A DNA stretch of 64,000 nt from Bombiscardovia apis (GCF_033095945.1 NZ_AP026800.1:1798001-1862000), one strand, 5' to 3'. Positions 27,400-36,276 are shown, counted from the stretch's first letter. Notes: generated from the letters alone by a model not told the origin. A program made the numbers and translations.

Positions 27400-28443
27400 T
27401 CAAGCCGTGACTATTACCTGCGACTTCGGCTTAGGCAGGAACTTGTTGAAGTCAACCACTGAGAGCAGAATCGCGCAGAAAATAAGAGCGAATCCCACCA
27501 AAGTAGTAGCGGTAATCTGCTCGCCCATAAACATTGCAGAAAATGCCACAGAGAAAAGCGATTCTGTACACATGATAATAGATGCAGAAGAAGCTTGAAT
27601 ATGCGCCAAGCCCACATTTTGCATAATCTGAGCTGCGAAAGTGGCTAAGAAAACTAGGTAGATAAAGCTCAACATAGTTGCGGTCTGGAGCCAAGAAGCG
27701 TTGGGCATGGGCTCAGTTACTAACGCCCCAAAGAAGAAGCACACTCCAGCAACAGCGAACTGCATAAAGGTCATAGAAAGCGGCGAGAAAGTACGCGTAA
27801 AGTGGCCCATCAATGCCAGATTAAACGCATAAGACAAGGCGCAAGCCAGTGTCAGCCAATCTCCAGTGGTGAGCGAAAGCGTGGCCGTACCAGGCTTCAA
27901 AGCCACGAAGCCGACACCTATCAAACAGACGAGCGCAGCAATCACATTAATTATTCGGGGGCGACGATGGAAGATTGCCCAGATTGCAAATGGGGTCATG
28001 ACGCAATATGCCGCGGTAAGGAAGGCGCTTCGGCCCGGCTCCATCGTTTGCAAGGCCACTGTTTGCAGCGCCATGTGTGTGTAGTAGGTGAGTCCCACTG
28101 CAAGTGCAGGCACAATGATATTGCGCTTCAAATGAGGCACGATACGCTTATGAAAGAGCAACATGAGCAGCAGGCAGGCCCCGGCCATGCGCAGACCCAT
28201 CAGCCACTGAGGCGGAATCACACGAATAGCAACCTTTGCCATCAAATAGCTACCACCCCATAGGGCTGCACAACATACCAGCATGAGACGAGCCAGATTC
28301 GGAGGGAAGGAACGGGACAGGTGAGAGTACAGCTTGTTAAAGCCAGCTTTGACCATGCGAATTCGGCTACGGAAGCCAGACCCGTCCCCGTGAAGGGCGC
28401 GTACGCCCCCTTTTACAACTCGTACACCCGTTTGAAAGCTCAT
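27400..28443 (-). CDS. EamA/DMT-family transporter
   Basis: 347 residues with about ten transmembrane helices in two EamA repeats (first begins near LMLVCCAALWGGSYLMAK; second near GDWLTLACALSYAFN). A basic N-terminal extension of about 45 residues precedes the first helix, so the true start may be one of the internal Met codons. The pattern ALWG-SY and the repeated PGRSAFLTA are typical of the drug/metabolite exporter superfamily. Substrate unknown. Confidence 0.88.
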   Translation of the reverse strand: MSFQTGVRVVKGGVRALHGDGSGFRSRIRMVKAGFNKLYSHLSRSFPPNLARLMLVCCAALWGGSYLMAKVAIRVIPPQWLMGLRMAGACLLLMLLFHKRIVPHLKRNIIVPALAVGLTYYTHMALQTVALQTMEPGRSAFLTAAYCVMTPFAIWAIFHRRPRIINVIAALVCLIGVGFVALKPGTATLSLTTGDWLTLACALSYAFNLALMGHFTRTFSPLSMTFMQFAVAGVCFFFGALVTEPMPNASWLQTATMLSFIYLVFLATFAAQIMQNVGLAHIQASSASIIMCTESLFSVAFSAMFMGEQITATTLVGFALIFCAILLSVVDFNKFLPKPKSQVIVTA

Positions 28444-28629
28444 GTTCGCCAGCCTGTTGCATTGGTCGATTAGCCCGTTGTACCCTTTTGGAGTGATTCA
28501 ACTATAAGCTGAACGCCCGCGAAACATGCCCATGCACCACGTGAAGGTTTAGTGTATATTTTTGAGCACTTTTGGGCAGAATTTCAGGCGTTTCGCTTTT
28601 CGACACCCACTGCGAAAACTTACTAGATT

Positions 28630-29790
28630 TTAGTAGGCAACAGGCGGCAAATAGGACTCAAAAATAAAATAGTCAAACTGGTCGGAGGCCTTGACTTCAG
28701 CCTCCCGCGAGCGCAGGGTCCAAGCCACTGATATACCGCCCAAGGCCCGGAAAGCTCGCATAGGCAGACTAGCTCCACCGTGCCATTCGTAAGCCACAAA
28801 ATCTGGTCGTCCAAGCCAATTCAACATGAGGGAGCCAGCGAGAGCTTGCACAATTTCAGCCCCGGTACGCGGCTTGCCATGGTAAGGAGCTGCCAGTTGG
28901 CCCCGGCACACGCCCGGCCGATGATAGCGATACCAAGCCAAGGCGAGAGGATTAAACGACTCGATCACGTACTGCCCGGTGTAAGCGGCCAAAATCGCGT
29001 CAGTCTTCTCCATCAGTTCCCGGTCCAGCCGAGAGCCCATCTTGTATTCAACAATCAGTGGAACGCGGCCATCTACTAGTTTGAGCACATCGGTCAGCAA
29101 AGGCGCATGAATAGGCTCAGGCTCGGTGGAATGGCGCGCATGACGGCCATGACTAGGAGCAGACTCAGCAGTTTGCGGCCCGCCAGCAGTTTGCTCCAAT
29201 TCGCTCTTTGCCGGATTACTCTGCGAAGCGTGAGCATCAGCATCGGCAAGAGGACCTAGCGCAATTCGACTTAGCTCCTCATACGTCATCTCAGCTACCT
29301 TGCGCCCATCGTCGGCCATGCGCTTGAAATCATCGTCGTGAATTACAACCACTTGCCCATCTTTGGTCAAGTGCACATCAAGCTCAATCCCATAGCCAAT
29401 CTGCGCAGCTGCGCCAAAAGAGGGCAAAGAATTTTCGGGAGACAGAGATGAGAAAGCGCTATTGGCCTTGGTAGCTGACCAGTCTTGCGTCACTGCCTCT
29501 GACGAGGTGCCATGCCGCCCGTTGTTGTTCGAACCCAAGGCCAGCTGCCGAGCTAAGGCCACATAGTCGCGTTCATCTTGCCCAGCTTGAGATAAGTCAC
29601 GCTCTATACCCGAACCGAAATCGTGCAGACCCCGATGAGCGAAATACCTGCCAGGAACGCCGCTGGCTCCTTGCAACTTCCGCCAAACCTCACTGCGAGG
29701 TGCGAGAGCCCAAGCGCCTAGCGCTCCGGCAGCCAATCCAGCTCCCACCAACGCTTCGCCCGCTCGCACGACTCTCCCCAAACACCCCAT
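28630..29790 (-). CDS. Glycerophosphodiester phosphodiesterase
   Basis: 386 residues. Hydrolyses glycerophosphodiesters to glycerol 3-phosphate and an alcohol. The catalytic signature is complete: HRGLHD near residue 53, PENSLPSF, IELDVHLTKDGQVVVIHDDD (given in parts: IELDVHLT, VVIHDD) and LIVEYK. An N-terminal hydrophobic segment (about 8-32) suggests membrane attachment or export. An Ala/Ser/Glu-rich insertion of about 50 residues separates the HRG and ENS motifs and another lies near the middle. It is 62 bases downstream of the UbiB-like gene on the same strand. Confidence 0.9.
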   Translation of the reverse strand: MGCLGRVVRAGEALVGAGLAAGALGAWALAPRSEVWRKLQGASGVPGRYFAHRGLHDFGSGIERDLSQAGQDERDYVALARQLALGSNNNGRHGTSSEAVTQDWSATKANSAFSSLSPENSLPSFGAAAQIGYGIELDVHLTKDGQVVVIHDDDFKRMADDGRKVAEMTYEELSRIALGPLADADAHASQSNPAKSELEQTAGGPQTAESAPSHGRHARHSTEPEPIHAPLLTDVLKLVDGRVPLIVEYKMGSRLDRELMEKTDAILAAYTGQYVIESFNPLALAWYRYHRPGVCRGQLAAPYHGKPRTGAEIVQALAGSLMLNWLGRPDFVAYEWHGGASLPMRAFRALGGISVAWTLRSREAEVKASDQFDYFIFESYLPPVAY

Positions 29791-29852
29791 TGCGTACCTC
29801 CTGTGCTCATCGTAGCGAGACGGTAAGTCATCCTCGCAGCGAAAGGAACGTT

Positions 29853-31619
29853 TTAGCTAGATTTATGGCGGGTTTGGCGACGCTTGGAAGCTCGATTTTT
29901 GATAAGGATATCGAATACAATCCAAGCCGAAAGCAGGAAGGCCACCACATAGCCCATCATGCCCACTACCGGAATACCGAAGACCACGGGTTTAATACCA
30001 GCAAAGTAAACGATTGAGGAGCCCACATAAAGTCCCACCACAATTAGAGCCATCGCCAAGCGGTTAACCATGTCGGAGAGCTGCCGCAAAGGCTCCTCTG
30101 AGCCCACCACTTGCACGTTGGCCCGTAACTGGCCGCGCGTGAGCATACGAGTAGCGGTACGCGATTCTGCTAGGGCTCCCAAGATGCCGTGCAAAGCCGA
30201 GTCCGATTCGAGGCCCAACTTTTTGCCCCCCTGCTTGAGCCTATCCTCAACCGACACCGACGATGCCACATGCTTAGTAATAATTTGAACCATATTGGCA
30301 TTCGGCAGGAATTCGTCGAGCAAGCCCTCCAGAGTCACCAAGCAGCGGGCTACCATCGTGACCGAGCTAGGCACCTTAATATCGTGGCGCTGAGCCAGTA
30401 GCATGATGGAATTTACATATTCAGCAATATCAAGGTCGGCCAAGTCTACTTTGCCGTATTCTTGCACAATCGAATCGAGATCGGAAAGCAAGGCAGAGTA
30501 GTCGTCTGGCCTGGTCTCAGAAGTGCCAGTAAAGCGCAGGAGTCCCTCTGCCAAGGCAGGCGAATCCTCCTTGCCGACCGCAAAAATCATATCTTTGAGC
30601 ACCGAACGAGTCTTGGTATCGAGCCGGCCCACCATGCCCAAGTCAATCAAGACAATCTTGCCCTCGCGGATGATGATATTGCCCGGATGCGGATCAGCGT
30701 GGAAGAAGCCCGCATCGAGAATCTGCGTGGCGTAATTGTCTACCAGCTTGGTGCCAATTTCGCCCAAGTCGTAGCCCGCATCTAACAGTTGGCCAGGATG
30801 GGAAACCGAAATACCTTCTACGTACTCCATTACCACTACGTGCTCGGTGCAATACTGCGGATAGGGCTTCGGGCAGTCGATGTAAGCATAGGGCTTACAG
30901 AATTCGCGGAATTGGCTCAGGTTGCGCGCCTCGACGACAAAGTTTGTCTCAGTTTGGAAGGTCTGCCACAGCTCCTCGACTACGCCTTTAATATCGACCA
31001 CTTGCGAGCGCTTGGGTGCCACGCGACCGGCCCATTTCACAAATGAGCGCATGATGTCAATGTCTTGCACCATCGTCTCGCGTACACCCGGCCGCTGCAC
31101 TTTGACAGCCACATCCTCGCCGGTAACGAGCCGAGCCCGGTGCACTTGAGCCAGCGATGCTGACCCTAGGGGAGTCGCGTCAATGGAACTGAAAATCTGG
31201 TCTAGCGGGCGGTCATATTCGCGCGAGAGCGTATCCATCACCGTTGCATACGGAATGGGGTCTGCATCGGCGCGCAGCTTAGATAGCTCCCGGCAGAAGG
31301 CCTCGGGCAAAATCTCGGAGCGCATAGATAAGATTTGGCCCATCTTCACAAAGGTGGGTCCTAAAGCCTCGAACATGAGTCGCATGGTCACGGGCGTGAG
31401 GCCATGAATCACATCGAATTGCGCAGCAATCTTTCGTATTTGGCGCAGGCGCATTAGCCGCGCTCGCCTGCTGGGCTTGAGCTCTTCCGCACCTTCCGAA
31501 CCCCGCCCGCTCAGGCCGAAGATCCCTATCGTAGGAACCGGCTGGGCAGCGCCATCTGGGCCTGAGCTAGGCTCAGCAAACGTTCTTGGAGCGTTTACTC
31601 CCGAGTCAGTTTCAGCCAT
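29853..31619 (-). CDS. AarF/UbiB (ABC1)-family protein kinase-like protein
   Basis: 588 residues. ABC1 signature LGPTFVKMGQILSMR, the Ala-rich loop GSASLAQVHRA, lysine in AVKVQRPGV, and the C-terminal kinase words HADPHPGN and LIDLGMVGRL are all present. Two transmembrane helices close the protein (about 515-565). UbiB proteins support quinone synthesis in respiring bacteria; here no quinone genes are seen, so the role is likely lipid- or membrane-related. The phasin-like gene lies 125 bases upstream on the same strand. Confidence 0.92.
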   Translation of the reverse strand: MAETDSGVNAPRTFAEPSSGPDGAAQPVPTIGIFGLSGRGSEGAEELKPSRRARLMRLRQIRKIAAQFDVIHGLTPVTMRLMFEALGPTFVKMGQILSMRSEILPEAFCRELSKLRADADPIPYATVMDTLSREYDRPLDQIFSSIDATPLGSASLAQVHRARLVTGEDVAVKVQRPGVRETMVQDIDIMRSFVKWAGRVAPKRSQVVDIKGVVEELWQTFQTETNFVVEARNLSQFREFCKPYAYIDCPKPYPQYCTEHVVVMEYVEGISVSHPGQLLDAGYDLGEIGTKLVDNYATQILDAGFFHADPHPGNIIIREGKIVLIDLGMVGRLDTKTRSVLKDMIFAVGKEDSPALAEGLLRFTGTSETRPDDYSALLSDLDSIVQEYGKVDLADLDIAEYVNSIMLLAQRHDIKVPSSVTMVARCLVTLEGLLDEFLPNANMVQIITKHVASSVSVEDRLKQGGKKLGLESDSALHGILGALAESRTATRMLTRGQLRANVQVVGSEEPLRQLSDMVNRLAMALIVVGLYVGSSIVYFAGIKPVVFGIPVVGMMGYVVAFLLSAWIVFDILIKNRASKRRQTRHKSS

Positions 31620-31744
31620 CGGCTTGCCTTCCTACTTCGCCATTGCTAGGGTGTTTTTCCAGCTCAATATTGCTGCTTTTAGCTGCGTTGAAGCGCACCA
31701 CTTGCCCGCCATACGCAAGCCAGCAGCGCTTACATCGCCTAGTA

Positions 31745-32053
31745 TTAGTCTTCGGTCTTAATGTTATAAACCGCGCCGGGAGTGGGTGTTGGAATCGAAG
31801 ACTCGGGGTGATCCTCGGCTTCGGTCTTAGCTGCTTGCGCTGCATCTGCCGGAGCAGCCTGCCTATTCTGGCGCCTTGCTGCGGCCTTACGCTTAAGCTC
31901 AGTGTTGAGCTCCTTGCCTTGGTTGACGGTCAGTTCCCCCTTGTCGACCAGCTGGTCCACAATCTCTTGGCCCTTTTCCACGCCAGTTGCCAGAGCACCA
32001 ATGCCCGCCAACATTACCTTGCGCAAGCCATCGCCCAAATCAAAATCACTCAT
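31745..32053 (-). CDS. Phasin-like coiled protein
   Basis: 102 residues. The ATG at 32053 has a near-perfect AAGGAGG; the longer frame from 32134 is not needed. The first 50 residues (DLGDGLRKVMLAGIGALATG, then EKGQEIVDQLVDKGELT) match the pattern of small phasin-like proteins often encoded beside AarF/UbiB kinases. A Lys/Arg/Ala-rich helical stretch and an acidic disordered tail follow. It may coat lipid or membrane surfaces; this is inferred from family and neighbour. Confidence 0.72.
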   Translation of the reverse strand: MSDFDLGDGLRKVMLAGIGALATGVEKGQEIVDQLVDKGELTVNQGKELNTELKRKAAARRQNRQAAPADAAQAAKTEAEDHPESSIPTPTPGAVYNIKTED

Positions 32054-32465
32054 CGTAACCCTCCTTAATCCGTGCCACACCACAATCTGTGTAGCCTTGT
32101 CCCCCAATTCTAGCTGCTTCACCCACAAAACCAACTGATTCAGCTTATTTCGTATTTCTTCTTGCTCTTCTCAACTGACTTATGCTCGCTTTGAATAAAT
32201 AACACTTTTGCAGCCATGTCCACTCAAGCATCCATCCATACATACAGAAACTTTTGCCGCAAACCGAAAATATTCAGCCGAGTTCACGACTCAAAACGTT
32301 GCAATTACAGTCCTCCCGCACATTCGACCACATTGGCCCAAAAAAGCTACAACAAACGAGCACACCCCTTTAATCTTATGGGCACACGAAACAAATAACA
32401 TACACAGATGGGATATACTTATGGATACACTTGAAACAATGAACAGACAGAAGGCGGTAGAGAAC
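32054..32465. promoter_or_regulatory. Divergent intergenic region upstream of mazEF with third copy of the repeated motif
   Basis: No gene is seen in these 412 bases. On the minus strand, positions 32338-32318 read GGCCAATGTGGTCGAATGTGC, containing the same 16-base core as upstream of tadZ and the DUF4244 gene. A TATACT word at 32414-32419 is a plausible -10 box for mazE. Confidence 0.5.
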
Positions 32466-32735
32466 ATGCCCACGGTAACGGTTTCCTCCTGGGGCAACAG
32501 CAAGGGTATTCGCCTGCCCAAAAGTCTGCGAGAACAGGCCGGAATTGAGACAGGCTCTCTACTTGATGCCGTTTATACAGATGGTTCAATCATCCTTACC
32601 CCACTCGGGGAGCAGTCTCGCTCGGTTGGCTCTTATACCGTTCCCTCAATCCAAGCGCTGTTTGCAGATTACGACGAATTACCCAATCGCCAAGAATGGA
32701 ACACGGGAGCACCTACAGGTCTGGAGAGCATCTGA
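32466..32735 (+). CDS. mazE: MazE-type antitoxin (AbrB/SpoVT fold)
   Basis: 89 residues from the ATG at 32466 (MPTVTVSSWGNSKGIRLPKS), with GGCGG eight bases upstream. ATGs at 32421 and 32439 are also in frame, but a -10-like TATACT directly precedes 32421. The N-terminal half is the swapped-hairpin DNA-binding domain (WGNSKGIRLPK; ILTPL); the C-terminal half would wrap the toxin. Its stop overlaps the mazF start by one base (TGATG). Autoregulation of the pair is expected. Confidence 0.88.
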   Translation: MPTVTVSSWGNSKGIRLPKSLREQAGIETGSLLDAVYTDGSIILTPLGEQSRSVGSYTVPSIQALFADYDELPNRQEWNTGAPTGLESI

Positions 32736-33085
32736 TGAACTTCCAGCGAGGCGACCTTGTTGCGCTCAATTTCACCCCTCCAAGTGGGCACGAGCAGATA
32801 AAACGTAGATATGCAGTTGTGCTCAGCAATGATGAATTCAACCGTCGCTGCAACCTAAGAATCGTATGCCCCATTAGCAGCAACGACGACGGCTTTCCAC
32901 TTCATGTCAAGATTGACGGCGCAGTTAGCGATCCTGCGGGCTACCCGTCTTCCATTACCGGCTTTGCTCAGGTGGAGCAGGCCAAATCGCTTGACCTCGA
33001 TGCGCGCGACGCCGAATACGCCGGGAAAATAGCAGACAGCAAGGTGAAACGGATGACTGAACTGTTGCTGGCATGTTTGTTGTAA
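32735..33085 (+). CDS. mazF: MazF/PemK-type endoribonuclease toxin
   Basis: 116 residues. Family motifs RGDLVALNFTPPSGHEQ near the N-terminus, RRYAVVLSNDEFN, IVCPIS and the Gly-Phe-Ala-Gln-Val (ITGFAQVEQAKSLD) stretch carrying the conserved D-Q/R region of MazF. MazF cleaves mRNA at short sequences unless bound by MazE. The pair looks intact. It shares no sequence with the damaged toxin-antitoxin pair immediately downstream. Confidence 0.92.
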   Translation: MNFQRGDLVALNFTPPSGHEQIKRRYAVVLSNDEFNRRCNLRIVCPISSNDDGFPLHVKIDGAVSDPAGYPSSITGFAQVEQAKSLDLDARDAEYAGKIADSKVKRMTELLLACLL

Positions 33086-33126
33086 GCAAGCAAGATTCCC
33101 TGTCAGATACATACAATAGCGGTTAT

Positions 33127-33180
33127 TTGTTATACAAGAGCTGTACAAACGTTAATCTTGTATAGCTCTTTGCATAACAA
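33127..33180. repeat. Long imperfect inverted repeat between the two toxin-antitoxin pairs
   Basis: TTGTTATACAAGAGCTGTACAA (33127-33148, given in two halves: TTGTTATACAA, GAGCTGTACAA) pairs with the minus-strand reading of 33158-33180 (TTGTTATGCAA, AGAGCTATACAA) around a nine-base centre. There is no T-run. It sits 24-78 bases before the antitoxin ATG at 33205, the usual place for an antitoxin operator; it could also act as a terminator for mazF. Confidence 0.65.
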
Positions 33181-33224
33181 AACCAGACAAAAGTGAGGAT
33201 CAATATGGTAAAGTCACCATTCGC

Positions 33225-33563
33225 GTGAGCGCTGACGATAAAAAACGCGCCAGCCATATCGTCGAACAACTGGGATTCGACCTCTCCAGCGTCACCCGCG
33301 CCTTTTACAAGCAAATCATTAGAGAACGCCGCATCCCGCTCGATCTCTGCTGCGACGACCCCCAGCCGAACGCCGAGACCCTTCAGGCCTTGCGAGAGGC
33401 CGAAGAGATGATAGCCAACGGCACCGGCATCAAATATGACACTGCCGAAGAAGCTATGCAGGCCATCTTTGACGAGGACGACCGAGAGCAAGCAGCGCTG
33501 CGTCAAGAAAGACAACGCCATGCTGAAAGTAGAACTCGCTCCGACGTACATACGGGACGTTAA
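33225..33563 (+). CDS. RelB/DinJ-type antitoxin, start region disrupted
   Basis: 112 residues if the GTG at 33225 is used. The ribbon-helix-helix N-terminus is recognisable (KVTIRVSADDKKR, then EQLGFDLSSVTRAFYKQI), but the part before GTG is in frame with no start codon. The ATG at 33205, which has the ideal GTGAGGATCAAT leader, is out of frame by one base and stops after seven codons. One inserted base after ATGG would restore a normal start. Either the gene has a one-base deletion (or sequencing error) or it is weakly translated from GTG, which has no ribosome-binding site. The 3' end overlaps the toxin by 44 bases. Confidence 0.7.
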   Translation: MSADDKKRASHIVEQLGFDLSSVTRAFYKQIIRERRIPLDLCCDDPQPNAETLQALREAEEMIANGTGIKYDTAEEAMQAIFDEDDREQAALRQERQRHAESRTRSDVHTGR

Positions 33564-33813
33564 AAAACTTCGACGAGACCACGTCAACACCAATCCACTG
33601 CTCGAAGTTACCCACCTGATTGCAACAGATACGTTCATGGCCAAATCTATTCTCAAGCAGCGGCACAGGGCCCATGCACTTAAAGGTGGGCAATATGCTG
33701 GCGCCTACGAATGTCATGTAGATAACGCCGGCGATTGGCTGCTCATTTGACGACGCGCAGAAGACGCGGCAGTTTTATTGCGCACAGGCAAGCACGAGCA
33801 GGTTTTCCAGTAG
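33520..33813 (+). pseudogene. RelE/YafQ-type toxin interrupted by an in-frame TGA
   Basis: The ATG at 33520 opens a frame of 76 codons ending at TGA 33748-33750, just after DWLLI. Reading on in the same frame to TAG at 33811 gives RRAEDAAVLLRTGKHEQVF, the normal end of a YafQ-type toxin. Residues matching the YafQ active site are present on both sides: H in AHALKG, H in CHVDNA, D and W in GDW, and, beyond the stop, H and F in RTGKHEQVF. The product made up to the TGA would lack the last catalytic His. The gene follows the damaged antitoxin and is convergent with gatD. Confidence 0.78.
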
Positions 33814-33839
33814 TACCGCGGGCAGCACAACGCACTACT

Positions 33840-34646
33840 TTAGCGGGGGCGGGCTGCTGCGGCTTGGCGGGCTTGGCTGGCGAACTGGTCGAGGCGGTCT
33901 AGCTCAGCTGAGTTGGGGGCTTGGGCAGGATCGAAAGCGCCTTGGCCGTAGCGGTTTTCTACAGCAGTGCGAATGAGGAAGTCGGAGATTGCTGGGTTTT
34001 TGGGCAGCAAAGAGCCATGCAAGTACGTACCCAATACGTTACCAACGCGAGCGCCCTCAGTGCCGTCCTCGCCATTGTTGCCGCAGCCCTGAGCGTCAAC
34101 TCGACCTAAGGGTTCAACGCCTTCATCGAGGAAGGTTTGGCCCGAGTGATTCTCGTAACCAATGGCATCGCCAAAATCGGCCGTATGCTCCAGCAAATTG
34201 CCAATCATGCGCACGGGGCGACCCAAGCTGTAAGAGGGAATGATGCCGATGCCGTCGAGCCTATCGCCGTCAATGGTTTCAAAATAATTGCCGAAAAGCT
34301 GGTAGAGCCCGCAGACCATGAGCATGGGCACGCCCGCCTCAGCTAGCGAACGCAGGGTATCGGCCCGCTCAAATAAGTCACTAATAATCTTGCTCTGGCC
34401 ATGATCTTGCCCACCGCCGCCAAGCACCATATCAACTTGGCTCGGCCAAGGGTCTGCCTGATTTACCTTGTGCACCCGCGGTTGGAAACCATACAAAGTC
34501 AAGCGGCGGCTGATGGTGAGCACGTTGCCCGAGTCGCCATAAATGTTCATATCGCGCGGATATAGCGAGACTATATCGATAACACGGCCGCTCTCTTGAG
34601 AGCCGGTCTGCGTATGCTCCACCGAATGTGCTGGCGCTTGTGTCAT
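33840..34646 (-). CDS. gatD: Type 1 glutamine amidotransferase, GatD subunit (CobB/CobQ-like)
   Basis: 268 residues. With MurT it amidates the alpha-carboxyl of D-Glu in lipid II, supplying ammonia from glutamine. The ATG at 34646 has AGGAAGG seven bases upstream; the longer frame to 34721 has no better site. Motifs: YGDSGNVLT near residue 35, the nucleophile loop MLMVCGLYQLFG (Cys), YENHSGQT and the His region GTYLHGSLLPKNP. Located 117 bases downstream of murT on the same strand. Confidence 0.92.
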   Translation of the reverse strand: MTQAPAHSVEHTQTGSQESGRVIDIVSLYPRDMNIYGDSGNVLTISRRLTLYGFQPRVHKVNQADPWPSQVDMVLGGGGQDHGQSKIISDLFERADTLRSLAEAGVPMLMVCGLYQLFGNYFETIDGDRLDGIGIIPSYSLGRPVRMIGNLLEHTADFGDAIGYENHSGQTFLDEGVEPLGRVDAQGCGNNGEDGTEGARVGNVLGTYLHGSLLPKNPAISDFLIRTAVENRYGQGAFDPAQAPNSAELDRLDQFASQARQAAAARPR

Positions 34647-34763
34647 CTCGCCACCTTCCTCGCTCCGGGCCCTCTGCCCACTACCAAGCCCGATCAAACC
34701 GGACATCACGTCTGCTTTCAACCGCGAGCGCCGCCGCTTTCTTCCCGACTGCGCCTCCAGCTT

Positions 34764-36254
34764 TTACGCTCCCACACCTGCGTCGTCCACCTGCGTTATC
34801 TTGCCTAACTCTGCCCGCAACCGCAGCATAGCCGTATACGTGCAGTATATGCGCTTGGGCTTGCCTGGATTAGCGTTGACAAACTGCTGCAAGGCCGTAT
34901 CTAAGTCGGATTCGACAGCTGCAAGAGGCACCCGATCATAGTCCAGCCGCAGGGCCATATCGTAGGCGCGAGTCCCCGAAACCATTGCCACACCGCCAGC
35001 TCGCAGGGAGGAGAAGTCCACATCCCACAGCCAGCTCATGTCTCGCCCGTCGGCATATTCGTCGCGAATGGCAATCATCGTATCGGTATCGGCCGGGTCG
35101 AATGAGCTGAGCGCTAGTCGGAAGCCCATCGGATTCTTGACCAAAACCAGTTCGACCGGTGCTCCTTGATAGGAGATTACTTCTCCGCGCCCAAAGGCCG
35201 GCGTTACCTGCGAAAGAGCCTCCATAAGCTGCTTATCAGAGACGGCAGAGAGGTCAGTTCCAGCTGAACCAACCGAAGTGCTCGCCCCCTGCGCATCTGC
35301 CACGATTGCGCGCACTAGAGCCAGAGCCGCCGCTGCGTTGTAGAGGTTATATACGCCTTCAAGTTTGACCGAAGTTGTCAGCTGCCGACCGTCTAGCTCG
35401 AAGCTGGCCTGATGGTCTCCCACCGATTCGAGCACCACATCGGCGGGCTTGCTATGCTCGGGCCGAGCTGCCAGCCGCATATCTTGCAGGGCAGATTCGC
35501 GCTCCTGTTCATCCGCCGAGCTCGATTGGTTGCTCGCATCTTCTGCGCCCGTAGCTCCCATGTCGATTTGGTCGCCCTCATGCATTTCATCATCTGAGGG
35601 GAAATATGAGAGCAGAGCGTCAGACAAACCAAAGTAACGAACCTTCGCACTCGCGGGGGCAAGGCTTGCTAGCTTGGCAATACGCGGATCCTCGCGGTTC
35701 AGCACCACGGTTCCGTCGGTGGCCGCGGCAACGCAGCTGAGCAGACGGGCTGTGTTGTCGATTTCACCAAAGCGGTCCAACTGGTCGCGCATAACGTTGA
35801 GCAGTAAGGAATAGCGCGGCCGCACTTGCTCTACAAAATGAACTGCGTAGGCTTCATCAAGCTCCAGCACTGCGATGTCTGCCTTAAGCTTGCCCGAGCC
35901 TGCGCTTAACTCAGTTACCAGCGCGGAAACTACGCCGCGTGTAAAGTTCGAGCCAGTGGGGTTGGTAAACACCCTAAGTCCGAGCGATTCGAGCATCAAC
36001 GAAACCATACGAGTAGTGGTCGTCTTACCGTTGGTGCCCGAGACCAGCACCACGCCCATTGGTAGGCGGCCCAAAGTGCGCGCCAAAAAAGTCGGGTCGA
36101 TGCGCTCCACCACTTTGCCAGGCAGAGCCGAACCGCCGTGGTGGGTCAGGCGAGACAGTGTTCGCACAGCTTTACCAGCCGGCAGGGCAGCAAAACCATA
36201 CCAAGGCCGCTTATGCTGCCCTTCGCTCTCCTTGCTCTGCTCCTGCGCTTTCAT
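34764..36254 (-). CDS. murT: Mur ligase family protein MurT
   Basis: 496 residues from the ATG at 36254; a TTG at 36275 with GGGAGGGG ideally placed upstream is a real alternative and would add seven residues. The ATP-binding motif VSGTNGKTTTTRM (about residues 65-77), TGSNFTRGV, LELDEAYAVHF and LNVMRDQLDRFGE identify a Mur ligase. The C-terminal DUF1727 part includes FGRGEVISYQG, KNPMGF and DVDFSSLR. An acidic/Ser-rich insertion of about 60 residues (near 235-295) sits where other MurT proteins carry a zinc ribbon; no four-cysteine cluster was seen. In operon with dnaB (22 bases) and gatD. Confidence 0.93.
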   Translation of the reverse strand: MKAQEQSKESEGQHKRPWYGFAALPAGKAVRTLSRLTHHGGSALPGKVVERIDPTFLARTLGRLPMGVVLVSGTNGKTTTTRMVSLMLESLGLRVFTNPTGSNFTRGVVSALVTELSAGSGKLKADIAVLELDEAYAVHFVEQVRPRYSLLLNVMRDQLDRFGEIDNTARLLSCVAAATDGTVVLNREDPRIAKLASLAPASAKVRYFGLSDALLSYFPSDDEMHEGDQIDMGATGAEDASNQSSSADEQERESALQDMRLAARPEHSKPADVVLESVGDHQASFELDGRQLTTSVKLEGVYNLYNAAAALALVRAIVADAQGASTSVGSAGTDLSAVSDKQLMEALSQVTPAFGRGEVISYQGAPVELVLVKNPMGFRLALSSFDPADTDTMIAIRDEYADGRDMSWLWDVDFSSLRAGGVAMVSGTRAYDMALRLDYDRVPLAAVESDLDTALQQFVNANPGKPKRIYCTYTAMLRLRAELGKITQVDDAGVGA

Positions 36255-36276
36255 CGGCTCTTGACTGCCTAACAAA

